Shown piece by piece: positions 1-11,180 of a stretch of 64,000 nucleotides of DNA. Made by a program: the position numbers and the translations under genes. Each line of letters begins with the position of its first letter. Position 1 is the first letter of the stretch. Location: NCBI GenBank assembly GCA_020091685.1, contig CM034592.1, positions 42,305,622 to 42,369,621 of the forward strand, in the 5' to 3' direction. The notes under the pieces are model-generated. The model searched no databases and was not told the DNA's origin. It saw nothing but the letters and a program-made list of their open reading frames with translations. This DNA is from Lutjanus erythropterus. Its lineage: Eukaryota > Chordata > Actinopteri > Lutjaniformes > Lutjanidae.

Positions 1-1568
1 TGTAGGAGTCTCTCAGTAGTCACCAACTTTTCTCATACTGTTAACCTTCGCCAACATGATGTTGCACTTCCACAAACATCCCAATTCCCTCCTGCCTTTT
101 AGGTAAGCATGGGTTTTCTGAGCCTACTCAAACTGCTGGCACAATCCTTACATGGTAACCAGAAACACAAAAATTGGACTATGAAAACTTGTCTCAACTT
201 CTTTTTACATTTGGACCAACAAAAAAGTATTCTAGCCACCAAATGTAGGGGCTTGGTGGTTGTTTAACATCTATCCCTGTGTTTAAACCATTCTGTGGCC
301 TATATTGCTTTTAATGATACCTTCAGTGTTCCTTACCACAGAAACGTAAGACTCTTCTGGATAATATTATGATCCTATAGGTTTATGTTATGGCCACCAG
401 TTTTAAATATTTTAACTTTTATTTCTGAGAAATCTGAAATAAAGTTTTCTGTCAGTTTGGCAGGGTGGACTGTTCAAAATACTACAATACCCATTAGCTT
501 CTGTCAGAGGAACGGTACCAAATTCAAAACTTTTGTTGGTGCATTTAGAACAAAACGTGGCACCAATAGTTGCTTAATTCATCCAAAGTTGAGCCAGAAT
601 TTAAAAGTGAACTGATTTAAGCCAAAGATTGACTTGTAAGTTTTGTCAGCGCTATAATCTTTATTTTTCACCCACCATTAGCAGAATTTTAAGCTCTGCA
701 ATTGGATGTTTCATGACAAAAAGCACCCCCAAACTACCTTTTCGATTTTTGTAACAGTTCTTCATCAAAAATGTGTGGACAGTAGTGCTTCCTGGACTCC
801 AACTGAGTTTATGTGAGGTGCTCTTTGGATAAGAATACTTGTGTACACAAAAAACAAGGCACTTTCTTATAATACAATTAAAAGTACCTTTATGGTCAAT
901 CATGTCAGACCTTAAAACAAACAAACTCGGCATCAAGCCTTCATCAGTGCGTCAAAAGTTGCTAATCACGTGAGACTTTCGGAACAGTCCAAGACGTATG
1001 AGTCGAACGACGTCGTCTATGGGAAAAATGAATGGAACTTTTATTCCTGTACCTGCCTGAAATAACTCCTCCCACTCCCTCATTAAAGAGAGGAAGGGAA
1101 AAGATGCCAGGCAGAATTGAGGGACAGAAAAAAGGAAACATGGAGTGAGGGTTTTCAGCAGGACTCGGACTACTAGACAGGGACAGTCGACAGGAATGTT
1201 CTTCCCTGTATCAACAGCCACTGACATACTCTTGAGCAACTGCTCCACTCAGACTGTGACTGTACTGGGCAGCTCCCAGTATCATGTGTTTCATGAAACA
1301 GGCAAACAAAGGCGATGCAGCTGAGTCGACTTTCAGTGGCTAAATCACTTCTTCCGAGACAAATTACTGTCTGTTTATAGTACACGAGGATTAAAGCGAT
1401 TCTCGTTCTGGGACGACGCCAGCTGTCAATCAAAGACAAAGAAAACACAAAAGGCAGAGTTTGATCCACACAGGCTTCTGTAAACACACATGATCTCTTC
1501 TTTACTGCAAGAAAAGGCAAAATGTTTTATATAATTTTACAAATCCTGGCTCAGCTGACTATCACAAC

Positions 1569-1690
1569 GCACACACACACATGCACACACACACGCACAC
1601 AAGAAACACAGCCGCGCAGACAGGAAATTAATAGACAAACGCCGACTAACACATGTGCGCACACACTCACAGTCACACACACTCAGTACT
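1569..1690. repeat. Imperfect CA-rich microsatellite zone
   Basis: Interrupted CA repeats at 1569-1602 and 1654-1684 in pmepa1 intron 1. Confidence 0.85.
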
Positions 1691-4600
1691 GAGACAGCCA
1701 GACAGAGAGGTTTACATAATAAGTCTAGGAGGCCAGCCAGAACAGACTCAATCATTTAATTTCCATGATTCACTGAGTGAGAGCGAAAAAGAGACAGAAC
1801 AGGAGACACAGACCGAAGGAAAGAAAGAAAGAAAGAAAACCAATCAACGAAAACTAAAAGACAGAGACAGGGAAGACAAACGCTGCCTGATAATGTTTGA
1901 AAATGCGACAACTGAACTCTCATTTCACTTTTTTGTTTTGTTGTTGGAACGCTCCTCGTGGGTTTGTTGAAACACGTCCCCCAAAGGCCACAGTCGCCCC
2001 TGAAACGCCTCATTGATGATTATTTTGGAGAAATGTCTTCTAACAAACATTACACCCTATATAAAATGACAACATGTCAAAAAGACCAGTATGAGCAGAC
2101 AAAACTTCCAACACAGTTCAGTTACAGCCAGAAATGTCTTTTTTTTCTCAAACACAGATAAAGTCGACTCTTTGTCTTTCTTTCCATTGTTGTGTCTCCT
2201 CGCTCACACAATTCAGCTCCTGCGACAGCGTAGTTACTTCAGTTAAATCGCAAAAAGTTGTAAAAGTTGATTCCGGTACGGCAATTACAGTGTGAGCGAT
2301 CGAAGACAAAGTTGCACGCGGCTGCGGGTTGCTTCAGGATGTAGTGTTGCTCCACAAATATGCTGTCAAAAAAAGTGGAAGTGGATAAAAATGTTTTAGT
2401 TAGCATCATCTCTCGGTCACAAGTGAGCTGGCGCTTGAACAGGATGTGGAGAGTTATGTATCTGTCCAGACAGACACATGACTATGACAGAATGACACAT
2501 GATTGATTTCAGATGCAAGAATGACTTTTTAACCCTAAAAATACAGTGAATATTGTCGACTAGTGGTGCTTCTTGTAATATGAACTACAAGTGGATGACA
2601 TGGACTAAGAAGAGACACTAGATACATTTACAGGTACCCTAATATTCCACTAATAATCAGAGTAATAGCCCAACCGTAATAAAAATGTATCATGTAACAA
2701 GCTCAATTGGAAGAGACTGGACGTCCTGACGAGATCTGAACGAATTTTCAATCAATTTCAGATAAGTTCAGTGCCTAATAACCATGTAAGCGCTTAATCA
2801 ATTCTTTCTCTCTGGTTGGAATAAATGTATTTTCTGTGCATGTCCAATGTATCACACTTTATACCATATAGACTGTCTTTTTAATAAAAGAATAATTTGT
2901 AAATGTAAATGACAGCTGTCAGGGCATAAAACCAATGATCTGCTGCATCGCTGTCAGTGCTTAAAAAAATGTGTTTAAATGGAAAAATCTAATCAAATCG
3001 TTACCTTAAAACTGAAAGTTAGTTTAAATTGTGGGTGTGAAGAATCGTGACAGATTTAAGGATTGTTGAACGGTCGAAAGGCTTGAAATAGCAAGTTGTT
3101 CACACTGTCTGAAAAGTCCACCAACCAAGGCTGCCTCTTACACGTAAAAGGCTAAACTTCAAAACAGATAAAAGTTGTTCCGACCCGGCCAGATTTCAAT
3201 TTTATGGTCCTACGGATGACGTAGTTGTATTTATGGCCAATTAGATGTGGAAACGCACGTCTTTGGAGATTTGGACGTTTGGAGTTCACTTTAAAAACAG
3301 TAGCTAGAATTCAAAATATGTTCAGAAAATGATCTCATCTGTACTGAAGTTATAACCAATTGTCTCAATCTAAAGTAGACAGTAGTTTCCACTGGATGTG
3401 GTTCTGGTTGGATTCGCTGAGGCTCACAGATCTTTTGTTGCTCCTGGTTCTGTTTTATTAGCAATGTGCAAAACACTCAGGTGAAACAGGCTTCTCGTTT
3501 TTAGGCGGCGCAGACTTTCTCTAGTGTTACACGAGCTGTAATTAATTAAAATTAATGCCTTGTGTCACCTGCCAAAAGGCCACAGTGAAACTTGGCTGTT
3601 GTCTGGTTAAAGAGCTCTCTGCAAGCTGACGTCTGTACTCGGCCAAAGGCTGTTTGTCAGCCGCACTCTGTAAGATCTCTCTACGACTGCAAGTAGACAG
3701 TGTGTCCAATAAATATTAAATCAATATTTAATATATTCTGCCGCTCGTCTCATTTTTAGGTTGCATTCAAGTGCTGTTAATGATGCTTCGTCAGTCTTTT
3801 AAGTTAAGTTACCAGTGTTGAAAGCTAAACCCAAATGAATTTGATAGGGGATTTGAAAGGCATCATTATCCAATAAGCAGAGTTCGATACAAGATTAAGA
3901 TTTGATTAAATACAATTGAACCCCATCTTAACTCGCTCTAACTCTCAGCGTGTCAAATAGTGCCATTTCCAGAGGCACGGCTCTAGATTTATGTTTTGAT
4001 GCGCCGTCAAAGTCAGGTGAAGAGTGAGAAAGTCTACTTAAGGAGAAGCTAGGGTATATGGATTTCATGTCCCGTATGAAACCAATTATCAGTGTTAACT
4101 TCTTTTTAAGTAACTAACCAACTTTGGTAAGTGACTAAGAGATATTACATACAATAACTTACATTTCATTTCATTTATTAGGCCTGAGCAACAGCTATTC
4201 TTCCGTGTCCACACCAAAGTTATGTTACATACCTTAAGTTACATAATGTACTAATTTTAAACAAAATTATTATCTTTTCTCAAACCTAACTGAGATGCTT
4301 GTGGCATCTGATAGAAAAGACTAAAATGCGGAAAGGATTTTTTCAGGAATGCTTCCGTTCACGTGTCACGAGTATCAGATGAAGAAGAGAAAACAAAAGG
4401 TATCAAATGAAGTATCATTTTCGGGATGCTGGCATTGGTATTGGAATTTTTCTAAGCTGCCAGTTTCCTTAACTAGCTGGGAAGTCTAGCTCGTTTTTCA
4501 CTGGAAACAATCCCTTCAAGAAGCACCACTTCACACACCCCAAGCATATATTTGTTTTGTTCCTTGTTTTACATAAGTTTAGATTTGGGCTGCAAAACTG

Positions 4601-4790
4601 TACTTGTCTTGGGTACACGGGTTGCGTCAGAAATCAAACTTGTGACTAAACAGCTGAATATGTGTCAAGCAAAAAGAGTCAGTGTGTCCTCCCTGTGCCC
4701 AACGCTGCAGTCACTTCCCGTCCACGAGGAACACTGAGTCTTTTCCTCGAATTCAATAACCAAAATAAAACCACTACCCTCCAGCTGAAC

Positions 4791-5013
4791 TCACACACAC
4801 ACACACACACACACATACACACACACACTGAGACAAACACGGTGGGTAACATTTATGTTGGCTTTAGCAGCAGACGGTGGAGGTGTTGGTGTTAAGGAGG
4901 CCAGACATGTAGTAACAAATGCACAGGGAAACCAAGCTGCTGGTAGGAAATGATTCTTAGAAGCTGATACCAGCAATGACTTCACCGCACACACACACAC
5001 ACACACGCACACA
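4791..5013. repeat. (CA)n microsatellite pair
   Basis: CA runs at 4791-4828 and 4987-5013; a (GT)n run follows at 5100-5118. Confidence 0.9.
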
Positions 5014-5699
5014 CATGGCTAGCCTGTGAGTAATGCTGATGTCATGTGCTTTGACTAGCTATGTCTGCCACTCAGAACAGATGTGTTTTTGCATATTAGT
5101 GTGTGTGTGTGTGTGTGCGCGTGCTTTTACAGTATGTCAGAGGGTGTAACAGGTATATGTAACCCTACAATTACAACCTCGCAGATCCAGATGAGGGAGA
5201 ATGGTGCGGCAGAGGCAGACACAGATGAATGATAGCTTGGAGTGAGTCAGGGTCTCTGCAGCTCTTTCACAAGTCGGGGAAGTCTGAACTGATCTAAATT
5301 CACTGACTTCAAAGTATTTAAAAGCTTTGAATGCAGCTGTTGCAGGTGCATGGGTCTGCAGGTTAATTTGATCTGCCTGTCTACACTAATAGAACAGCAT
5401 TAGTGAAGTGGCCTTTTCCTAATGCAACCAGGACTCAGCTAGTTGAGTTGCTATTTTGTTTTAGCTCACTGATATATTATAGAGCAGCTATAGCTAACTA
5501 TTTTGCTTTGGATTCCTAGATTACATTCATGCTCATTTCAAGTAATCCTTATCTGAAAAGTTGATTGTTTTTTATTGTGGACAAAGTATGAACAAATAAA
5601 AACAAAAACTGACTGCATTAAAAGGATGCAACTACAGGCAAGATATAAGAGACACATGAACTGCATTTTGTCAGTTATTCGATTCAGTTTCAGCCTGTC

Positions 5700-5840
5700 T
5701 ATGTTTTCTTGTTTCTATAGTAACTAGAAAACAGATATTTGTCATCTTGGACTCTGCACAACAACAGTGATTTATATTTTTTCACAATGATTGAAAGGTT
5801 TATCGGTAATAAAATTAGTTGTTAGTTGCAGCCCTAAATA
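5700..5840 (-). mobile_element. Truncated copy of the same AGGGCTGCAAC MITE
   Basis: Read on the minus strand it begins AGGGCTGCAACTAACAACTA and continues with TTACCGATAAACC, then AGTCCAAGATGAC. It is joined on the plus-strand 3' side (about 5860-6060) to unrelated GC-richer repeat-like sequence, which accounts for the open frame at 5772-6023. Confidence 0.55.
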
Positions 5841-6526
5841 TAATAAAATATTACTTTGTTTTTCATTTGGGTGAATTGACCATCTGTTCAGTTTTGATCT
5901 GTCAGTCATCGCATCAAACCCGCCCCACATGAAAGAAATGGTTGTGATCGGCCCGCCCAGATCCATGGAAATCTGTTCGAACAGGAGGGTGGTCAGACGG
6001 ATCTGCCAGGGCGAATGAAACATGAGCCCCCAGATTCGTCTGGTTCCCAGTCGACTTCTTAAGACCTTCTGAAGTACAAATTTAGGGATCCCTGGCTTTT
6101 TCTATCATGTCTGCATCGTCCTTTGATCACCACATCTCAAGTGTATAACGTGGATTATCCTCTGTTATACTTTCTTCTACTGTGTCTTTCATCTTTCCTG
6201 TCACACTCCACTGCATAAAGTCCAGCGAAGCCCAAACACCTTAAACATAATCCTGTTTTTTTAAAATAAAACCCAATGTATCATGACTTCTAGTTCCCCA
6301 AATTAGTTTTGAACTCACCAGAATGTTTCTTTACTTTTCACTTATTTTGATTTCCCTTATCTGTCTTTCTGTTTCTCTTCTGACACATTGTTCCTTATTT
6401 CTGAAGTTTTCTTCTCACTCCCTTCTGTCTCTTCTGTCTCGTCTCTCCTCCTGTGGTTTATCTGTTTCCCTCCTTCTGTCTTCCAGACTAAACATCATGT
6501 CTGTTCTCAGACAGAGGAATTGTGGT

Positions 6527-6532
6527 GTATGT

Positions 6533-6591
<59 letters not shown>
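6527..6591. repeat. (GT)n microsatellite
   Basis: About 60 bases of GT after a CT-rich segment (6320-6480). Open frames across it are artefacts. Confidence 0.95.
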
Positions 6592-6592
<1 letters not shown>

Positions 6593-7033
6593 CTGCCTGC
6601 ACTCTTATTTTGTCTTTCTGTTACAAGTCCAGCCAATGATCTGTATTTAATTGATTGATTATTATATCTGGTGAAGCGGTTACTGGTTTCATGACAAACC
6701 ACAGTTACTATTACTTAAATTTTAATTATCATGTTAACATGTTTGATTACTATTCTTTAAAAAAGTGGTATCTTTCATGTTTACACATTTTTGATATGGT
6801 TTTCATATTGTTTCATGAATTATAAGGTTATTTTAATGTTTATGCAAACAAAAAGTGCATCAGACTATTCATTTATTTATTTTATTTATTTATGCAGACA
6901 TGCTTTTGTGCAGGCTACATTTAGTCACCCTGAAATCTCAAGCATATTATGATATTTCAGACAATAATGAACTCTAAACTTTCAACATGACAATGTCCCA
7001 TATGCAGGTCAACGAGGAAGTGGTTTTCCCAGG

Positions 7034-7096
7034 TTTGGTGTGGAAGAACTTGACTGGCCTGCACAGAGCCCGGACCTTAAACACATCGAACACAGT
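7034..7096 (+). pseudogene. Tc1/mariner transposase relic
   Basis: Twenty-one codons read FGVEELDWPAQSPDL then KHIEHS. This matches the WPAQSPDLNPIEH block of Tc1-type (DD34E) transposases and includes the Glu of the catalytic triad. The sequence TAGATGTCCACATACT near 7205 resembles the terminal inverted repeat end usual for these fish elements. The remainder of the transposase is not recognisable, so this is a decayed fragment in pmepa1 intron 1. Confidence 0.75.
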
Positions 7097-7249
7097 AAAG
7101 CAACCAGGAACAACAAGGGTGGAGGCTCTCAGGGGCAGCAGATTAATCTCTGAGGCTTTCTAATGACCTGTTCAACCATCACATCCAGCATGGATACAAT
7201 ACTTAGATGTCCACATACTGTACTTCTTCAAAAATACAACCCTTACAAA

Positions 7250-8940
7250 TAATGCTCACATTGATGCAATTGCTATTACCAAGATAATAACGGAATAAAT
7301 TAGGACTACCATGTATAATGGTATTACTGGTGTTTAAACTGGTCTGACAGGGCTCAGTAAGCATTTGCGTAGGACAAAATGACACTTAAAGTAGACTACA
7401 TGGCAACGATATGACTGGTGACACCAGCATGAACTCTTCCTTCCTACACGCGATTAGATGATCACATTACTCACTGTGTTCTCAATAATATCTTCTTCCA
7501 AATTTAAACCTGGAAAGTCATAATAGGCCTGTCAAAATAAAATCTCCTCGGCCATCCGAGAAAATCAGTTTCTAAATAAATCTTAGGTGGAAAAAGGCCA
7601 TGGAGTCACTGAATCATGCTTCTTTTTCTAACAAATTGTTTTTAACAAGGGTTTCGAGGCTGTTTTCCAGTCTTGAATCACGTCACGCGGCTGATATAAT
7701 TTTTTCAGAGAGAGAAGCACGGCCAGTTTCCGATTCATAATGCAAAACAAAGAAATGTCAAGTATAATTCCATTATTCCATGTACATTACAATCTAATAC
7801 TGTACATAGTTGTCTTAGCCAGTAGCATGTTGTTTTAGATGGAATTCTTGTTGCTTAATGAAGATTTCAGAATATGGAAATTCAGATTTACAGCAGGACA
7901 TATGAGGGTTATAGTACACTAAAGAGCTCGGAATAACTTTTTCACCACCTTTCCAAAACTCGTAAGAGGGAACATTGTTACTGCTACTTCTTGTATTACT
8001 ACTACTGTGACTAGTAGATTAATCTGCAGGAGACAACCTTAATAATCAGTCAGTCATTTTAAGTCATTCTCTATCAAGTTCCAGCTTTCTCCAATGTGGA
8101 TATTTTTCTTTTTTTTCCTTCTTTGATGATCGGAAACCGAATATCTTTGGACTGTTTAGCTGTCACTCTGACAAATCAAGACATCTGAAGACGATATCTG
8201 ACTCCGGGAACTTCTGATAGGCTCTATTTTGACCATTTTCAGACATATTTACTAGAGCAGCATTACAATGAAGCTCTGCAGTTCTGCAGAGACTCCCTGG
8301 CCTACAAAGCTTGCTCTCCAGATTAGAGATGAAAAGGTATAGTTAACAAAATTATCATGGTTGTTAACATTATCACAGCGCTGTTAAAATATGCTGAAAA
8401 TATTGAAAAAGTACTGATGCACACAGTGAAATCATTTGATCTCTTTTGATATTGAAAACATCTGAACATTTTGTGATGTCAGTGTTCGCACTGGCGTAAA
8501 ACAAACACTGCTGCTGCACCTGCATCCGAGAGACCGTTGCTGAGTTTGGTTGATGCAGGACAGTATTTACTGTGTTTTTCAAAGCGTGCTAATCACACAC
8601 AGTTATCACGGTAATTAAAATTCTTATCACAGTTTAGCGTGAAACCGGTTAACATTTCATCCTACCCCAAATGTAAGAAAACACATTTGCTTGTTACAGA
8701 CCCTGACAAATGTACATGATTTTAATAGTCTTTTTTCTTTCAGTAAACTGAACATTAGAATGCAAAAATTATCATTCACACTAATACTGTATCATATTGC
8801 AATCAACATCTGTCAAAATAATTGCAATATGTTTTTTTTAACCATATCATGCAGACATAAAATTTACTTTATGCTCTGTCTTCTCCAAACAGTTGAATTG
8901 TGTCTGCTCACCTCTCAAGCTGTCTGAGTCAGACCACTAG
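7250..8940. other. pmepa1 intron 1 (presumed), middle part
   Basis: AT-rich sequence after the Tc1 relic. I see no exon, RNA gene or recognisable repeat beyond short A/T runs. 9400-10080 is similar apart from more CpG. Confidence 0.4.
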
Positions 8941-8956
8941 TCAGACTTCAGGTGGA

Positions 8957-9230
8957 CACACACTGACACACACACACACACACACACATCATCATCATCA
9001 AATGACCTTTCAGTACTGTTGTATAATAACTGTATGCATTAACAGCATGGGTGTCCCCAGTGGGACTCGAACCCCAAACCAGAGAGGCTTTAGTGCCTTG
9101 CTTCACCAAACAGCACACACAGATGCACAAGCACTCTCATGTCATATATAAACACACACACACACACATATAAACAGGGATTTCCCGGATACGACCACAC
9201 ACATAAACGCGCGCACACGCGCACGCACGC
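8957..9230. repeat. Cluster of CA microsatellites
   Basis: CA runs at 8957-8988 followed by (ATC)4, at 9151-9170, and a CGCA-rich run at 9205-9230. CpG-rich sequence (9205-9400) follows towards pmepa1 exon 1. Confidence 0.85.
9050..9115 (-). mobile_element. tRNA-like fragment with B box
   Basis: The minus strand carries GGGGTTCGAGTCCCACTGGG, a perfect pol III B box (GGTTCGAGTCC) with T-arm-like pairing. No convincing D-arm or acceptor stem is found. It is probably a SINE tail or tRNA-derived relic in pmepa1 intron 1. Confidence 0.4.
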
Positions 9231-10087
9231 GAGCAGCAGACGGCCAGACGTCTGGCTCTGCTCGAATGACGAAGCGGCGACAAAACTTCCAGCTCCCCCC
9301 TTTTCCAACGAACAAATCCACCTTTTCCTTCAACATTTATCGTCCAGCGGCCTCTACGATAACTTCGTGGCGGTTTGGACACACTTTAAGTCGCAATTTT
9401 ACCGTTTAAAACCCCGGAGAAGAGGCAGTTATTTTCAAATCAGGCGAGCTGAGCGTTAAAGATCAAAAGCAGCAGACACAACGCCAACGGCTGTGGAACC
9501 CAACTGAAAAATCACACAATTTGTCAAACTTAGCAGTCGTAGACAAGAAAACAGCACGTAAAAGCCTAAAAAAATAGTATAACCGAAACAATTCAGGGTG
9601 GTTCTTCACATCGGCTCTGCGGAAAGTGAGGGGAAGCTTGCGGTTTTGGTTCAAGTTCAAAATCAAGCGTTAAAACGTTAGTCACAAAGATTCACCGAGG
9701 GGGAAACTTAACTTCACTTGCTGTAGTTGAACCGCATAAAGATAAAGCGTGGCAGCTGATGTAACGTTAAAAAACTCATCTTACATACATAGACAGACGT
9801 TAAATAGATTTTAAATGAAAGAGTAGGCACATTTTGTCAGTTAAAAAAGACAAGAAACACAACCCAACATCACCTATGCCAAACCCTGACTGTTAACACT
9901 TCACAAACTGTAAAATGAGGATTTTCTTGGAAGCTTTCTGGACTTGTGATGAGCTGTATGCGAGCAAATAACGAGCCGATGTTGACTTATTAACCCAAAA
10001 TACTGGTTGAGCAGCTTCACGGTCGCATAAAAAGTGCCAGTACAAGAAGCAACACAGAAAAAGTCAAGAAATGCAAGTTTCACTCAC

Positions 10088-10184
10088 TGATTTCCATGCT
10101 CTGGAGGGAGGTGTAGCGCTTGCAGTTACAAGTACAGGAGACATTGGCGGCGGTGGCGTTTAAAACACCCATCAAGTTCAACAT
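10088..10184 (-). CDS. pmepa1: pmepa1, first coding exon (gene continues beyond the left edge)
   Basis: Read on the minus strand from the ATG at 10184-10182, the exon encodes 32 residues plus one base and ends at a strong donor (A|GTGAGTG, GT at 10087-10086). The peptide ends NVSCTCNCKR then LQSMEI, the signature N-terminus of vertebrate PMEPA1 (TMEPAI); the paralogue LDLRAD4 has a different N-terminus. The split codon A|CN would give Thr, as in the family's MEI-TELEF junction. An in-frame TAA directly precedes the ATG, fixing the upstream limit; Met5 is a possible second start. Sequons at residues 9-11 (NAT) and 14-16 (NVS) fit a lumenal N-terminus before the membrane segment, which exon 2 encodes in this family. 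The family's PY motifs (NEDD4-type ligases) and SMAD-interaction motif lie in later exons. I looked for exon 2 (ELEFVQ and the Ile/Val-rich segment) in 1-10087 and did not see it, so intron 1 is probably over 10 kb. Confidence 0.82.
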
Positions 10185-10208
10185 TTAAAGGCTCCTTAAA
10201 TCGGACAT
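10185..10208 (-). CDS. Upstream ORF abutting the pmepa1 start
   Basis: On the minus strand an ATG at 10208-10206 opens a seven-codon frame ending with TAA at 10187-10185, the three bases immediately before the pmepa1 ATG (TAAATG). It is in the same frame as the main ORF. Seen directly; use by ribosomes is inference and depends on the transcription start lying upstream. Confidence 0.4.
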   Translation of the reverse strand: MSDLRSL

Positions 10209-10950
10209 AAATGCTCCGGGAGAGGAAGTCAAGGAGAAGAAGGGCTGGAGAAGAGAAAGCGATCGGGAGAAGGAGAGGAGACCCCCCCCCAAAAAAAAAA
10301 CTCAAACCAAACTCCCCTCCAAAAAATCCTCCCTTTTTTCTCTTTTGCTCTCCAGCCTCCTCTCCTTCCCCTCCGGTCCGTCCGTCCTCCTCCTGTCTCG
10401 GTTCTCTCCTCCTCCTCTCTCCGGTTTCTCCTCCTCTTCCTCTGAAATCTATCTATCTATCAATCTATCTATCTATCTATCTATGGTGTACCGTTTAAAG
10501 TGTCGGTACAGCCGTAAAATGTAGTTTCAACGTGGCTAAAATGTAGTTTAAGTGCTCTGTTCTGTCCGTTAGAAAGCAGCTTCAGTGTTTCCGTGTTTTC
10601 AGCCGAGTGACCGGCGACTAAACTGCTAACGGACGTCTGTCTGGTCCTGTCTGTTTCTCTCTCTGTGTCTGTCTGTCTCCAGGGATTTCTCAGTGACTCC
10701 CTCCCTCCCTTCCTCCCTCCCTCCTCCTCCTTCTCCTCCCTCCTTACTCTCTCCCTCTCTCGGTGACACTGTCTGTGTCTGTCTCTCATTTCCAATTTCC
10801 ACTTGCTTTTTCGGCACATCGCAGCTCGGCCAAAAAGCGACGGCCCGCAGACAGACAGGGGAAACAGCAGATAAAGGGAAAATAAAGACCACGACAAGTC
10901 GAGACTGTTAATTGAGCCAGAAATCACAAATGTGCTCCAGAGAGCTTTAT
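10209..10950 (-). promoter_or_regulatory. Probable pmepa1 5' leader and promoter region
   Basis: This block lies directly upstream of the pmepa1 start codon. On the plus strand it goes from a purine-rich run (about 10211-10285), through C9 and A10 runs (about 10284-10303), into a long pyrimidine-rich run (about 10318-10443), then a TATC microsatellite, then further CT-rich sequence (about 10620-10800). CpG dinucleotides are commoner here and in 9190-9400 than in surrounding DNA. No convincing TATA box was found, so the transcription start cannot be placed. Regulatory role is inferred from position and composition only. Confidence 0.45.
10449..10484. repeat. (TATC)n microsatellite
   Basis: About nine ATCT/TATC units with one interrupting base (CAATC), upstream of pmepa1 and possibly within its transcribed leader. 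Confidence 0.9.
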
Positions 10951-11059
10951 AATAAAACATTATAAAACATACCAGATCATAAATTGAAATTTAGCCCCCT
11001 GTTGGCAAGATGACACAGGCTGTGAATTAGTTACAATTTTACAGGCATATCCCTAAAAG

Positions 11060-11180
11060 TAAAGGGTGTCAAACATGCAGCCCGCGGGCCAGAACCAGCT
11101 CACCAAGAGTCCAATTCAGCCCACTTGCAAAGTGCAATACAAGTAGTGGAAATGATCAGTTTTGCATGACAATTTTCATG
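11060..11180 (+). mobile_element. GGGTGTCAAAC-type repeat fragment
   Basis: GGGTGTCAAACATGCAGCCC then GCGGGCCAGAACCAGCTCAC is the left end of a common fish DNA repeat. The right end is not evident; the AT-rich, partly repeat-like block at 11200-11950 may belong to it. Confidence 0.5.

Larger units (their letters stand above)
1..7033. other. pmepa1 intron 1 (presumed), left part
   Basis: No supported exon. Contents: AT-rich unique-looking sequence, the CA/GT repeats and MITE fragment listed separately, and a C/T-rich patch at 6320-6480. A minus-strand AATAAA lies at about 660-665, and a weak exon-like segment at 2239-2362 is discussed as a finding. The open frames here (385-615, 952-1520 and others) have no recognisable protein features. 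Confidence 0.5.

Noticed and set aside
781..810. GGACTCCAACTGAG, checked as pmepa1 exon 2 on the minus strand
   Set aside because: The reverse complement does not encode the ELEFVQ and Ile/Val-rich segment, and no acceptor of the right phase precedes it.
6323..6702. Overlapping frames with Cys-Val runs
   Set aside because: Translations of a (GT)n microsatellite; the same applies to frames at 4662-5012, 8900-9382, 26381-26859 and 33551-34363.
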